Below, in pieces: positions 29,622 through 38,921 of a stretch of DNA of 64,000 nucleotides. Position numbers and translations under genes: made by a program. Below the pieces are notes generated by a model. That model searched no databases. It was not told the origin of the DNA and saw only the letters and a program-made list of their open reading frames with translations. Each line of letters starts with the position of its first letter. The stretch's first letter is position 1. Source of the stretch: Marinobacterium ramblicola (GTDB lineage: Bacteria > Pseudomonadota > Gammaproteobacteria > Pseudomonadales > Balneatricaceae); NCBI RefSeq assembly GCF_019084545.1, contig NZ_JAHREP010000011.1, positions 62,001 to 126,000 of the forward strand. Reading direction: 5' to 3'.

Positions 29622-29638
29622 CGTAAAGAAAACGTAAA
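29622..29638 (-). promoter_or_regulatory. candidate response-regulator site upstream of trkH copy 1
   Basis: Read on the minus strand, TTTACG (29638-29633), five bases, then TTTACG (29627-29622): an 11-bp period identical to the site before trkA. It lies about 97 bases before the chosen trkH start. Confidence 0.55.
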
Positions 29639-29784
29639 GCCGAATCGGGGGCCGTTACGGATGCCGGGCATAACCGTTCTGTCGGCGACGATCTTACGAA
29701 TATCGGGTGGAGGGAAGGTTGAATTTATACCCTGGTTGAATCTAGTGTTGGATGCTTATTCGGTTCTTATCGATGGCCTTGTAG

Positions 29785-30129
29785 ATGTCACTAAAAAATA
29801 GCGCTCATTGGCGATTGGCTCTTGACTCGTTACTGGTATCAATATGGTTGCTGGGTCTGGCAATCGTAAATCAGAGAAGTCAACAGCCGGTTTACTCCAT
29901 TTTTCCGTATGCATTTCCGGTGATGTTCATCTCTTGGCGATATGGAATCCTGCTCGGGTTTCTCGTTTCCGCACTGGCTACTCTGGCGGCATTTCCTGGC
30001 GGCTATCTAACGGAGCATGCCAAAAGCGATATGTTTTGGGCGGCCGTCGCGACGTATGTGAAACTGTCCCTTGTCGTTGCACTGACTCTTTGGGTCAAGA
30101 GATGGTCTGCTCGTCACGCAGATGATTGA
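29785..30129 (+). CDS. small membrane protein, unknown family
   Basis: 114 residues with about three hydrophobic helices (roughly 11-27, 38-66 and 84-103) and an Arg/His-containing cytoplasmic tail. The central GILLGFLVSALATLAAFPGG resembles the periodic Gly/Ala pattern of DUF4118-like sensory membrane domains, but the protein has no output domain. It stands between two trkH genes and has lower GC than its neighbours. The start codon is weakly supported: no good ribosome-binding site. A role in potassium transport or sensing would be a guess. Confidence 0.5.
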   Translation: MSLKNSAHWRLALDSLLVSIWLLGLAIVNQRSQQPVYSIFPYAFPVMFISWRYGILLGFLVSALATLAAFPGGYLTEHAKSDMFWAAVATYVKLSLVVALTLWVKRWSARHADD

Positions 30130-30145
30130 AGATGTTGGAGTTATT

Positions 30146-30160
30146 CTTGACTCTGTCAAG
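30146..30160 (+). terminator. small hairpin after the 114-residue membrane protein
   Basis: CTTGAC/GTCAAG with a three-base loop, 17 bases past the stop codon at 30129. No U-run follows, so it is only a possible terminator. Confidence 0.25.
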
Positions 30161-30171
30161 TAGACAGGACG

Positions 30172-30188
30172 TTTACGAAGAATTTACA
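30172..30188 (+). promoter_or_regulatory. candidate response-regulator site upstream of trkH copy 2
   Basis: TTTACG (30172-30177), five bases, TTTACA (30183-30188). The 11-bp period and sequence match the sites before trkA and trkH copy 1. It lies 76 bases before the start codon at 30264. Confidence 0.55.
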
Positions 30189-30263
30189 CTCTTCGCCGTT
30201 TCGTAATTCGACTGTTTTCGCGTGCCGTTCGGACAATGCAAGGGTCGACCGAGGGAAGAGATC

Positions 30264-31712
30264 ATGCTCAAACTGTTCAAACCCGTGCTGTATGTCTGTG
30301 GTCTGCTCTCGTTGCTGATGGCGGGGTTGATGTTGATACCGGCTATCACCGGCTGGGTTCAGCAAGATAGCGAAACCTACGCCTTTGTGTTCTCCTCCAT
30401 TGTCACGGCCGTTGCCGGGACCGTGCTGGTGTTGAGCTGTCGTTCGCACCATTTTTCGCTTACCCCGCGCCAACTGTACCTGATGACCAGTTGCAGCTGG
30501 GTGCTGTTATCGGTCGCAGGCGCGCTGCCGCTGATCTTCGGACATGGAGAGATCGGTATTACCGATGCAGTCTTCGAATCGGTATCCGGTATCACGACGA
30601 CCGGCTCCACGGTGCTGAGCGGCCTCGAAAACATGCCCCACAGCCTGCTGCTGTGGCGCGCCTTGCTACAGTGGATCGGCGGTCTGGGCGTGATCGGTAT
30701 GGCGGTGTCAATCCTGCCGTTCCTTCGGGTCGGCGGCATGCGTCTGTTCCAGACCGAATCGTCGGACTGGTCCGATAAATCCCTGCCGCGTCTTGGTAAT
30801 CTGGCCCGTTTACTGCTTGGTGTCTATAGCATCATCACGGCAGCCTGTATTCTGGGCTACTGGTTGAACGGCATGTCCCTGTTTGATGCCGTCAGCCACG
30901 CCCTGACGACCGTATCGACGGGTGGTTATGCCACCGACGACCGTTCGATGGGGCGCTTCGATAACGGTATCCTTTGGGTGTCGATCCTGTTCATGCTGCT
31001 TGGCGGCATGCCCTTTGTGCTGTTCATTCGGTTCATGTCGAACCCTTCGCCGAAAGCGCTGGCCGATGAACAGGTGTTCGGCTTTCTGGTCATAGTGGCC
31101 GTACTGGCCGTGATCATGACGTTTTACTTGATCCAGTACGATTACTACGAACCCTTCGATGCGTTGACCCAGGCGACATTCAATATCGTCTCGGTTATCA
31201 CCACGACGGGGTATGCGTCGACAGACTACAGTCTATGGGGTGGATTCAGTCTGATCTTCTTCTTCTTTGTCACCTTTATCGGCGGCTGTTCGGGATCGAC
31301 CAGCGGTGGGATGAAGATCTTCCGCTTTCAGCTGTCTTATCTATTCCTGCACCGCCAGATCAAGATGCAGGTGCATCCACGTGGCCAGTTTTCGATCCTT
31401 TATAACGGCAAGGAGGTTGAAGACGACATCATTTTCTCCGCGGTGGCCTTTTCGTTCCTGTTCTTTCTGACACTGGTGTTCACCTCCATGATTCTGGCGA
31501 TGACCGGCCTTGACTACATGACCAGCCTGACCGGCGCCGCCACGGCACTGACCAATGTCGGCCCGGGCCTGGGCGATATCATCGGCCCCGCCGGAAACTT
31601 CAAGCCGCTCTCGGACACCGCGAAATGGGTGCTCTGTTTCGCGATGTTGTTGGGGCGGCTGGAACTGCTGAGTATCATGGTGCTGTTCACGCCGGTGTTC
31701 TGGCGGGGTTAG
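30264..31712 (+). CDS. Trk-type potassium channel subunit TrkH/TrkG (copy 2)
   Basis: 482 residues from ATG 30264, close to the 483 of E. coli TrkH. Pore loops: SGITTTGSTVL, TVSTGGYATDDR, VITTTGYASTDYSLWG and LTNVGPGLGDIIGP, all with the selectivity-filter Gly. SGSTSGGMKIFRF is the typical segment before the third repeat. It should form the inner-membrane potassium pathway with TrkA. Two TrkH proteins with one TrkA is the arrangement of E. coli K-12 (TrkH and TrkG) and of Halomonas. Confidence 0.93.
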   Translation: MLKLFKPVLYVCGLLSLLMAGLMLIPAITGWVQQDSETYAFVFSSIVTAVAGTVLVLSCRSHHFSLTPRQLYLMTSCSWVLLSVAGALPLIFGHGEIGITDAVFESVSGITTTGSTVLSGLENMPHSLLLWRALLQWIGGLGVIGMAVSILPFLRVGGMRLFQTESSDWSDKSLPRLGNLARLLLGVYSIITAACILGYWLNGMSLFDAVSHALTTVSTGGYATDDRSMGRFDNGILWVSILFMLLGGMPFVLFIRFMSNPSPKALADEQVFGFLVIVAVLAVIMTFYLIQYDYYEPFDALTQATFNIVSVITTTGYASTDYSLWGGFSLIFFFFVTFIGGCSGSTSGGMKIFRFQLSYLFLHRQIKMQVHPRGQFSILYNGKEVEDDIIFSAVAFSFLFFLTLVFTSMILAMTGLDYMTSLTGAATALTNVGPGLGDIIGPAGNFKPLSDTAKWVLCFAMLLGRLELLSIMVLFTPVFWRG

Positions 31713-31757
31713 GAAGCAATGTGGCGAAATGTGGCGAGTAGGGCGCATAGAGCTAAA

Positions 31758-31790
31758 GACAGTGCCGATTGTTGAATATTGCTATCTGCG
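31758..31790 (+). repeat. partial copy of the hairpin sequence found after sbtA
   Basis: The first 14 bases (GACAGTGCCGATTG) equal those at 18677-18690, and GCTATC recurs at nearly the same distance (23 bases here, 22 there). The second hairpin arm has been lost here. It lies 45 bases past the stop of the second trkH gene. Confidence 0.35.
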
Positions 31791-31840
31791 CTGTTGTTGT
31801 CCAGGATTTCATTACAGAGCAGGAATACAGAGGATCGGAG

Positions 31841-32059
31841 ATGAGCACGCCGATTGAACTGACTCAGGAGGAGCGGCGATGTTTGCTGCAGGTCTCCGTC
31901 GGTAGTCAGGTTGAACAGAGTTGCCGACGGGGTGTTCTCGAACGATTGCAAGAGATGGGGCTGGTGGAAGTCGCGATTCAGGTGTTGCCGATGTTTCCTC
32001 TGGAACGCCGCTATAGGATTACGCCTCTTGGAAAACAAGTTGCGGGAAGTATGCCGTAA
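31841..32059 (+). CDS. small protein with winged-helix-like pattern
   Basis: 72 residues from ATG 31841, with AGAGGA six bases upstream. The pattern LERLQEMGLVEV followed by RRYRITPLGKQVA looks like the recognition-helix and wing part of a small winged HTH, with the terminal TPLGKQ typical of MarR/PadR-like wings. The protein is too short for a known complete family. It could be a small DNA-binding protein. It is not obviously linked to its neighbours. Confidence 0.5.
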   Translation: MSTPIELTQEERRCLLQVSVGSQVEQSCRRGVLERLQEMGLVEVAIQVLPMFPLERRYRITPLGKQVAGSMP

Positions 32060-32162
32060 GGCATATCGACGCTAACTGATACCGGCTGATTGATAAACGC
32101 AGCTCGCTTGCTATGCGCTGCACAGCTAAAATGCCGCTGAAGCCATAGCAGCGGTAGCCTTC

Positions 32163-33167
32163 ATGACAGACAATCCGAGCCAGCCCTTCTACCAGCTCAT
32201 GCCCGATACCGTGATCGACGCGGTGGAGTCCCAGGGCTATCTCAGCGACGGTCGGATTTTGGCGCTGAACAGTTATGAGAACCGCGTCTACCAGGTGGGA
32301 ATAGAGGAGGCGCAGCCGCTGATCGCCAAGTTCTATCGTCCGCTGCGCTGGAGCGACGAGCAGATCCTGGAGGAGCATGCCTTCTGTTTCGAGATGGCGG
32401 AGCAGGAGCTGCCGGTGGTGGCACCGCTGCGCGACGCAGAGGGCAACAGCCTGTTCCGCTTCCCGGCCAACGGCAGCGAGTACCGTTTTGCGCTCTATCC
32501 GCGCCATGGCGGTCGAGCGCCGGAACTGAGCGACCCGGAACACCTGTACCGGCTCGGCCATACCCTGGGCCGCATCCACCTGATCGGTGCCGTGCGTGAT
32601 TTCGAGCATCGGCCCAGGCTGGATATCCAGAGCTATGGCCATGACAGCGTCGAGCTGATCGCCCGTGACTTTATTCCCGCATCCTTGCGCCAGGCCTATG
32701 TCAGCCTGACCGCCGACCTGCTGCGTGAAGTGGAGGCGGCGTTCCGGCAGGCGGGTAACGTGCGTTATATCCGAGCCCACGGTGACTGCCACGGCGGCAA
32801 CATCCTCTGGCGTGACGACACCCCCAACTTCGTCGATTTCGACGACGCCCGCATGGCGCCGGCGATCCAGGATCTGTGGATGCTGCTCACCGGCGATGAC
32901 CGCAACGAGCTGCAGCTGCAGTTGAACGAGATCGTCGAAGGTTACAACGAGTTCGCCGAGTTCGATCCGCGCGAGCTGCACCTGGTCGAACCGCTGCGCT
33001 GTCTGCGCATGTTGCACTACAGCGCCTGGCTGGCGCGACGCTGGGACGACCCGGCCTTCCCGCGTAACTTCTCCTGGTTCAATACCGAGCGCTACTGGGG
33101 CGAGCACCTGCTGCAGTTGCGTGAACAGTTCGCCAAACTGCGCGAGCCGGTGTTGGAGCTGATATAG
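32163..33167 (+). CDS. srkA: stress response kinase A (YihE/RdoA)
   Basis: 334 residues, close to the 328 of E. coli. Family marks are SYENRVYQVG in the nucleotide loop, AKFYRPLRWSDEQILEEH with the lysine, the catalytic HGDCHGGNILW and the metal site FVDFDDARMAP. SrkA is a cytoplasmic APH/choline-kinase-fold Ser/Thr kinase that counteracts MazEF-linked death after stress and is controlled by Cpx in enterics. In many Proteobacteria it precedes dsbA; here no dsbA follows, and an HD-GYP receptor gene is next. Confidence 0.93.
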   Translation: MTDNPSQPFYQLMPDTVIDAVESQGYLSDGRILALNSYENRVYQVGIEEAQPLIAKFYRPLRWSDEQILEEHAFCFEMAEQELPVVAPLRDAEGNSLFRFPANGSEYRFALYPRHGGRAPELSDPEHLYRLGHTLGRIHLIGAVRDFEHRPRLDIQSYGHDSVELIARDFIPASLRQAYVSLTADLLREVEAAFRQAGNVRYIRAHGDCHGGNILWRDDTPNFVDFDDARMAPAIQDLWMLLTGDDRNELQLQLNEIVEGYNEFAEFDPRELHLVEPLRCLRMLHYSAWLARRWDDPAFPRNFSWFNTERYWGEHLLQLREQFAKLREPVLELI

Positions 33168-33306
33168 ACAGGATGCGTCCTCGCTCCCGGCTCGCCATGT
33201 TTCGCTGCCCGTTATTCACTATTCGAGCGGGGGACGTGCTATAAATGGTGGTGATTTTGCGTTAAGTAGACGGATCTAAATACACATCTCTTGGCAGGGG
33301 TCGCTC

Positions 33307-36213
33307 ATGACGAGCAGCAAAGGAGCAGAGGTACGGCTGCAGGTGCTGATCACCGCTGCCATTCTGCTGAGCATGTTGCTACTCAGTACGGTACTGGTGG
33401 GCAAATCCTACCTGGACAAGCGTGCCCTGCTGTTAACCGATACCATCGAGTCGGCAGAGCGGCTGGCGCACGATGTCGACAGCCGAATCAGCCATCTCGT
33501 CTCCCCCCTGGAAAGTGCGCTTCGGGTGCTGGCACACGATCCCTTCACCACCGCCCGCAATCAGCGCAGTCGACTGCAGCGGTTGCCTGTGCTGGTCGAT
33601 ATCCTGCGTACCTATCCCAATGTCGTTGCCGTCTATGCCGGCGATCCGGATGCTCGCGTCGTGCGCGTCCGCGCGGCTAGCGCCGACATCCGGCGTCGTT
33701 TGCATGTGCCTGAGCGGGCCGCGTTCGTCGTCGATACCCGCGACGAACCCTTGGCGAAAGGGGACATGCTGTTTTTCGACGAGCAGCTGCAACTGCTTGA
33801 AACCCAGAAAGGGGTTGAGGATCAGGGCATCCCACTACCGCGCTCCTGGTATCAACGGACAGCGCAGTCGCGGGCGGTGCAACTGAGTGCGCCCTACCTG
33901 TTGCCCAACGTGGATGAGCTCGGTGTGACCCTGGCGCTGCGCAGTGCGGACGGTGCCTCTGTGGTTGCGCTGGATGCGTCGATCGATGGGCTGTCGGCGC
34001 AGCTGGCCGGGATCGCCGGCAAGCCGGGGACGCAGTTGGCAATCATCGATTACGCCGATCTGGTGGTGGCGTTCGCTGACCGTTACTGGGGCTTGAAACT
34101 GACCGATAGCGGGGTGCGCCAGGCCAGTGTTCAGGAACTCGACTCACCGGCGATCGAACGGCTTGCCTACCGGGATCAACTGGCGGGGGAGTTGCAGACC
34201 CTGGATATCGGTGATAACCGTTACTTCGGCGTCTGGATACCCCTGTCCTCCTTTCCGGATGCATCGCTGAAACTGCTGATGGCCTTCCCCGAACAGGGGG
34301 TACTGGCCGAGGCCAAGGCGCAGAGCCTGCAGCAGGTGTACTGGACCCTGGCGGTGATCTTCATCCTCGTGCTGCTGGGTGCCCTGGCCGGCAGGCTGGT
34401 GTCTCTGCCGCTGAGACAACTCGCGCGCGAGATGCGCGCGGTGGCCAACTTCGACTTTACCCGCCCGGTCAGGGTGAACTCGCGCATCAAGGAGTTGAAT
34501 GCTCTGGGCCGGGTGTTCGCCAGCATGTCGCGCACCATCCATCACTTTCAGCGGATGAGCCTGACACTGTCGCGGGAGCCGGACCTGGACTACATGCTCA
34601 ACGGCGTGGTGCGCCATCTGAAGGACAGCCTGGCGGCAACCTCGGCGGTGCTCTACCTGTTCGAGGATGAGCAGGCCTCGCTGCGGCTGGTGGCGATGAG
34701 CGGCTTGCCCGATGCACCGACCACGCTGCGACACGACCGCAAGGACGTCGAGCATATGAAGCAGCTGGTGCTCAAGGCGTTTACCGAGGACCGTCACAGC
34801 GATGTGCTGATGACCGCGCTGATGGGGCGTAAGAATCAGCTGCTGGGTATTCTGGCGCTGGATCTGCCCCATGAGGCCGATGTCAGTATGGAGCTGGTGC
34901 AGCGGGCGGTGGATGAGCTCTCCGGTTCGGCGGCCACGGCGATCGAGACCCGCCAGTTGATTCGCCGCCAGCGCCTGCTGCTGGACGCCATGATCCGCCT
35001 GCTGGCGGATGCGATCGACGCCAAGTCACCCTACACCAGCGGCCACTGTGAGCGGGTGCCAGAGCTGGCGCAGATGCTGATCGAGGCGGCGGAGAGTTCG
35101 GACAAGCCGCCGTTCAGTGATTTTGCCATGACCGAAGCCGAGCGTGACGAGTTCCGGATCGCGGCCTGGTTGCATGACTGTGGCAAGATCACCAGTCCGG
35201 AGTATGTGGTCGACAAGGCGACCAAGCTCGAGACCATCTACAACCGCATCCATGAGATCCGCACCCGCTTCGAGGTGATCTGGCGCGATGCCGAGATCGC
35301 CTACCTGCAGGGGATGCTTGAGGGGCGGCCCCCGGTCGAACTGCAGCGCGCGCTGGCGGAGAAGCAGAAGCAACTGCAGGATGACTTCGGGTTTATCGCC
35401 GCCGCCAACATCGGTGCGGAGTTCGGCGGGGCGGAGAACAGGGCGCGACTGGAGCAGATCGGCAAGCAGACCTGGACGCGGCATTTCGACCGGCGGCTGG
35501 GGCTGTCGCGCGAGGAGTATGAGCGCCTGCCGGCGAGCGTGCACCTGGAGGAGCTGCCGGTGATCGAAAGGCTGCTGGATGACCGTCCCGATCACCTGGT
35601 CGAATGGGGCGACCGCCGACCGCCGGTGGAGCGCGATAACCCCAATAACCGCTGGGGCTTCGATATGGAGTTACCCGAGTACTCGTTCAACCTGGGTGAG
35701 CTGTACAACCTGTCGATCAATGCGGGCACGCTGACCAGGGAGGAGCGGTTCCATATCAACGACCATATCGTGCAGACCATCTGCATGCTGAGCAATCTGC
35801 CGCTGCCGCCGGAACTCAAGCGGGTGCCGGAAATCGCCGGCAACCACCATGAACGGATGGATGGCAAGGGCTACCCGAGACGGCTGAAGATCGGTGAGCG
35901 CAGTATCCCGGAGCGGGTCATGGCGGTGGCCGACATCTTCGAGGCGCTGACCGCCTGGGATCGGCCCTACAAAAAAGCCAAGACCCTGTCCGAGTCGCTC
36001 TGCATCATGGCCAGGATGGCCAGCAACCAGCATCTCGATGTCGATATCTTCGAGCTGTTCCTGGAGTCGCGAATCTACCTGACCTATGCCAAGCGCTTCC
36101 TGCGTGCGGGGCAGATCGACGAGGCCAATGTCGACCGGCGCCAGCTGATGCTGCTGGCACGGCGCGATGAGGATGGCCGCAAGCAGCCGATCGGTGACAA
36201 GACACCGGCCTGA
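33307..36213 (+). CDS. membrane receptor with cache, HAMP, GAF and HD-GYP-type domains (paralog 2)
   Basis: 968 residues with the same order of parts as the protein at 19629-22493: TM1 (about 14-31), periplasmic cache domain, TM2 near residue 345, HAMP, GAF and a split HD-GYP domain (H623, D624 in HDCGK; GYP 855-857 in HHERMDGKGYP). The catalytic halves and the long insertion are very similar between the two proteins, while the periplasmic sensors differ clearly. The pair probably share a reaction but sense different signals. The restriction operon begins 118 bases downstream. Confidence 0.88.
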   Translation: MTSSKGAEVRLQVLITAAILLSMLLLSTVLVGKSYLDKRALLLTDTIESAERLAHDVDSRISHLVSPLESALRVLAHDPFTTARNQRSRLQRLPVLVDILRTYPNVVAVYAGDPDARVVRVRAASADIRRRLHVPERAAFVVDTRDEPLAKGDMLFFDEQLQLLETQKGVEDQGIPLPRSWYQRTAQSRAVQLSAPYLLPNVDELGVTLALRSADGASVVALDASIDGLSAQLAGIAGKPGTQLAIIDYADLVVAFADRYWGLKLTDSGVRQASVQELDSPAIERLAYRDQLAGELQTLDIGDNRYFGVWIPLSSFPDASLKLLMAFPEQGVLAEAKAQSLQQVYWTLAVIFILVLLGALAGRLVSLPLRQLAREMRAVANFDFTRPVRVNSRIKELNALGRVFASMSRTIHHFQRMSLTLSREPDLDYMLNGVVRHLKDSLAATSAVLYLFEDEQASLRLVAMSGLPDAPTTLRHDRKDVEHMKQLVLKAFTEDRHSDVLMTALMGRKNQLLGILALDLPHEADVSMELVQRAVDELSGSAATAIETRQLIRRQRLLLDAMIRLLADAIDAKSPYTSGHCERVPELAQMLIEAAESSDKPPFSDFAMTEAERDEFRIAAWLHDCGKITSPEYVVDKATKLETIYNRIHEIRTRFEVIWRDAEIAYLQGMLEGRPPVELQRALAEKQKQLQDDFGFIAAANIGAEFGGAENRARLEQIGKQTWTRHFDRRLGLSREEYERLPASVHLEELPVIERLLDDRPDHLVEWGDRRPPVERDNPNNRWGFDMELPEYSFNLGELYNLSINAGTLTREERFHINDHIVQTICMLSNLPLPPELKRVPEIAGNHHERMDGKGYPRRLKIGERSIPERVMAVADIFEALTAWDRPYKKAKTLSESLCIMARMASNQHLDVDIFELFLESRIYLTYAKRFLRAGQIDEANVDRRQLMLLARRDEDGRKQPIGDKTPA

Positions 36214-36331
36214 CGCGGCAGTTCGAACGCCTTGGGCGTATAGCGCCTGAGCCGAGTGCATTCTGTGGTCTGGCTTTGGGGTAACTGATAGATTAGCACC
36301 CTGATGTTGGAGTTTTCGTCAAGGAGTGAGC

Positions 36332-37249
36332 GTGTCTATCCCCGATTTTCAAGCTTGTATGCGTCCGCTGTTGGAAATGGTTAAAGATGGGCAGGTTTAC
36401 CGCTTCAAAGAGGTGGTTGAAAACCTCTGCAATGCCTTTCAGCTGACGGAAGAGGAGAAGCGCGAGCGGCTGCCCTCAGGGAAACAGACCTATATCCACA
36501 ACCGTCTGGCTTGGGCGCGCACCTATATGAACAAGGCAGGGCTGACGCAGGCACCGGGGCGCGGGCAGATCCAGATAACGGCCCGCGGGTTGCAAGCGCT
36601 GGAGGAGTGTCCGCAGCGGGTGGATGTTCGTTACCTGAAACGTTATCCCGAGTTTGTCGAGTTTCATACCGTCAAAGCGAAGCCGGAATCGCAGAGTGGC
36701 ACCGGGAAAAGCGATAATGACGTGGAAGAGCAGGATCCACTGGAGCGTCTGGAACAGGCATTTGCGGAGATCGAGACCACCCTGGCCGAAGAGTTGCTGG
36801 AGCTGGTTAAGCAGCAACCCCCGGAATTTCTGGAAAGCCTGGTCGTCCAACTGCTGCAAGCGATGAATTACGGTGGCTGGAGCGAAGAGTCCGGCAGCGC
36901 CACACAGTTGACCGCCGATGGCGGTATCGACGGTGTGATTAATGAAGATCCGCTGGGCCTCGACTCCATCTATATTCAGGCCAAACGCTATTGCGACAAC
37001 AGTGTCGGTCGCCCCGATATTCAAGCCTTTGTAGGCGCGCTGGAGATGAAACGTGCGCGCAAGGGTGTCTTTATCACCACCAGCCAGTTCAGCCGTGATG
37101 CGGTTGAGTACTGCCGCATGATCGAAAAGCGCGTGGTGCTGATTGATGGCCGCAAACTGGCGGAGCTGATGATTGCCTACAATTTGGGCGTATCCACCCG
37201 ACAATCCTTTCAGGTGAAAGCGATAGACACCGACTATTTCAATGACTAG
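36332..37249 (+). CDS. mrr: Mrr-type restriction endonuclease
   Basis: 305 residues. The N-terminal Mrr_N winged-helix domain (about 1-95; ends GRGQIQITARGLQAL) recognises DNA. The C-terminal Mrr_cat domain (about 165-290) is a PD-(D/E)xK nuclease with Asp in TADGGIDGVI and QAKRY. Mrr is a type IV enzyme that cuts modified DNA. The start is the GTG at 36332, five bases after AAGGAG; the GTG at 36326 overlaps the ribosome-binding site. It lies 65 bases before hsdM on the same strand and appears to be the first gene of the defence operon. Confidence 0.9.
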   Translation: MSIPDFQACMRPLLEMVKDGQVYRFKEVVENLCNAFQLTEEEKRERLPSGKQTYIHNRLAWARTYMNKAGLTQAPGRGQIQITARGLQALEECPQRVDVRYLKRYPEFVEFHTVKAKPESQSGTGKSDNDVEEQDPLERLEQAFAEIETTLAEELLELVKQQPPEFLESLVVQLLQAMNYGGWSEESGSATQLTADGGIDGVINEDPLGLDSIYIQAKRYCDNSVGRPDIQAFVGALEMKRARKGVFITTSQFSRDAVEYCRMIEKRVVLIDGRKLAELMIAYNLGVSTRQSFQVKAIDTDYFND

Positions 37250-37314
37250 GCTGCTGGCCGCCAACGAGTACGCCGGTGTCCAATCTACATACGCAGTACC
37301 GAGATAAATAACGC

Positions 37315-38898
37315 ATGACCGAAGATCAAAAACGAAAACTGGAGCAGAAGCTCTGGAACATCGCCGACGAACTGCGCGGCAAGATGAACGCCGACGAGTT
37401 CCGCGACTACTGCCTGGGGTTCATCTTCTACAAGTATCTCTCGGAACACCTGCACAACTTCGCCAACGAAATGCTTGGCGAGGACGGCATCGACTACCTC
37501 GATATCGACGAGAAGAGCGACGAAGGCAAGGCGATGCTGGAAGCGATCAAGGAGGAAGCGGTCGAGGAACTGGGCTACTTCCTCAAACCCTCCGAACTGT
37601 TCGGCAGCATCGCCCGGCGCGGTGCGCACCAGAGCGCCGACGGCACCGATATCGTCGATAACTTCATCCTCGACGATCTGACCCGCGTACTCAACAGCAT
37701 CGAGCGCTCCACCATGGGCACCGAGAGCGAGGACGACTTCGACCAGCTGTTCGAAGATCTGGACCTGACCTCCAGCAAACTGGGCCGCACCGAAAAGGCA
37801 AAAAACGACCTGATCGCCAAGATTATGCTGCACCTGGACAGCATCGACTTCGCCCTCAGCGACAGCGACAGCGACGTGCTGGGCGACGCCTACGAATACC
37901 TGATCGGCAAGTTCGCTGCCGGGGCCGGCAAGAAAGCGGGCGAGTTCTACACCCCTCAGGCCGTATCCACCGTGCTGGCGCGACTGGTTACCAGCGGCAA
38001 GAGCCGGCTGAAATCAGTCTACGACCCCACCTGCGGCTCCGGCTCCCTGCTGCTGCGCGTGGCGAAAGAGGTCGAGCATGTCGGCGACTTCTACGGCCAG
38101 GAGATGAACCGCACTACCTACAACTTGGCGCGCATGAACATGATTCTGCACGGCGTGCACTACCGCAACTTCGACCTGAAGCAGGAGGACACCCTGGAAG
38201 AACCCCAGCACCTGGGGATGAAGTTCGAAGCGGTGGTGGCCAATCCCCCCTTCTCCGCCAAGTGGAGCGCCAACAAGCAGTTCGAAACCGACGACCGCTT
38301 CGCCCAGTACGGCAAACTGGCCCCCGCCTCCAAGGCCGACTTCGCCTTCGTCCAGCATATGCTGCACCACCTGGCCGACAATGGCACCCTGGCGGTGGTG
38401 TTGCCCCACGGTGTGCTGTTCCGCGGCGGCGCCGAGGGCCATATCCGCCGCTACATCATCGAAGAGGGCAACTGGCTCGATGCGGTAATCGGCCTGCCCG
38501 CCAATATCTTCTACGGCACCTCCATCCCCACCTGCATACTGGTGATGAAAAAGTGCCGCGAGCACCCCGACAATGTGCTGTTTATCGATGCCGGCGCCCA
38601 CTTCGAGAAGGGCAAGAACCAGAACATCATGCGCGAGCGGGATATCGCCAAGATCGTCGCCACCTACCGCGAGCGGCGCGAAGAGGCGCGATACAGCCAT
38701 ATCGCACCGCTGAGCGAGATCGCCGAAAACGACTACAACCTCAATATCCCCCGTTATGTGGATACCTTCGAAGAGGAGGAGCCGGTGGATCTCGCGGCCG
38801 TGGCGGCCGAACTGAAGCAACTGGACCGGGATATGGTCGAAATAGACGAGGCTATTCGCGGCTATTGCGATGAGCTGGGCATAGACGCGCCGGTATAA
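37315..38898 (+). CDS. hsdM: type I restriction-modification DNA methyltransferase subunit HsdM
   Basis: 527 residues. The N-terminal HsdM_N helical domain (about 1-150) is followed by the N6-adenine methyltransferase domain with the SAM site DPTCGSGSLLLRVA and the catalytic NPPF in VVANPPFSAKW. GEFYTPQAVSTVLARL is the typical lead-in. It methylates adenine at the sequence chosen by HsdS and forms the M2S core. The closest resemblance is to the EcoR124-like (type IC) group. It is followed 23 bases later by a HEPN gene, where an hsdS gene would normally stand. Confidence 0.95.
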   Translation: MTEDQKRKLEQKLWNIADELRGKMNADEFRDYCLGFIFYKYLSEHLHNFANEMLGEDGIDYLDIDEKSDEGKAMLEAIKEEAVEELGYFLKPSELFGSIARRGAHQSADGTDIVDNFILDDLTRVLNSIERSTMGTESEDDFDQLFEDLDLTSSKLGRTEKAKNDLIAKIMLHLDSIDFALSDSDSDVLGDAYEYLIGKFAAGAGKKAGEFYTPQAVSTVLARLVTSGKSRLKSVYDPTCGSGSLLLRVAKEVEHVGDFYGQEMNRTTYNLARMNMILHGVHYRNFDLKQEDTLEEPQHLGMKFEAVVANPPFSAKWSANKQFETDDRFAQYGKLAPASKADFAFVQHMLHHLADNGTLAVVLPHGVLFRGGAEGHIRRYIIEEGNWLDAVIGLPANIFYGTSIPTCILVMKKCREHPDNVLFIDAGAHFEKGKNQNIMRERDIAKIVATYRERREEARYSHIAPLSEIAENDYNLNIPRYVDTFEEEEPVDLAAVAAELKQLDRDMVEIDEAIRGYCDELGIDAPV

Positions 38899-38921
38899 GG
38901 GCTGCCGTTAAGGAGGGCTCC

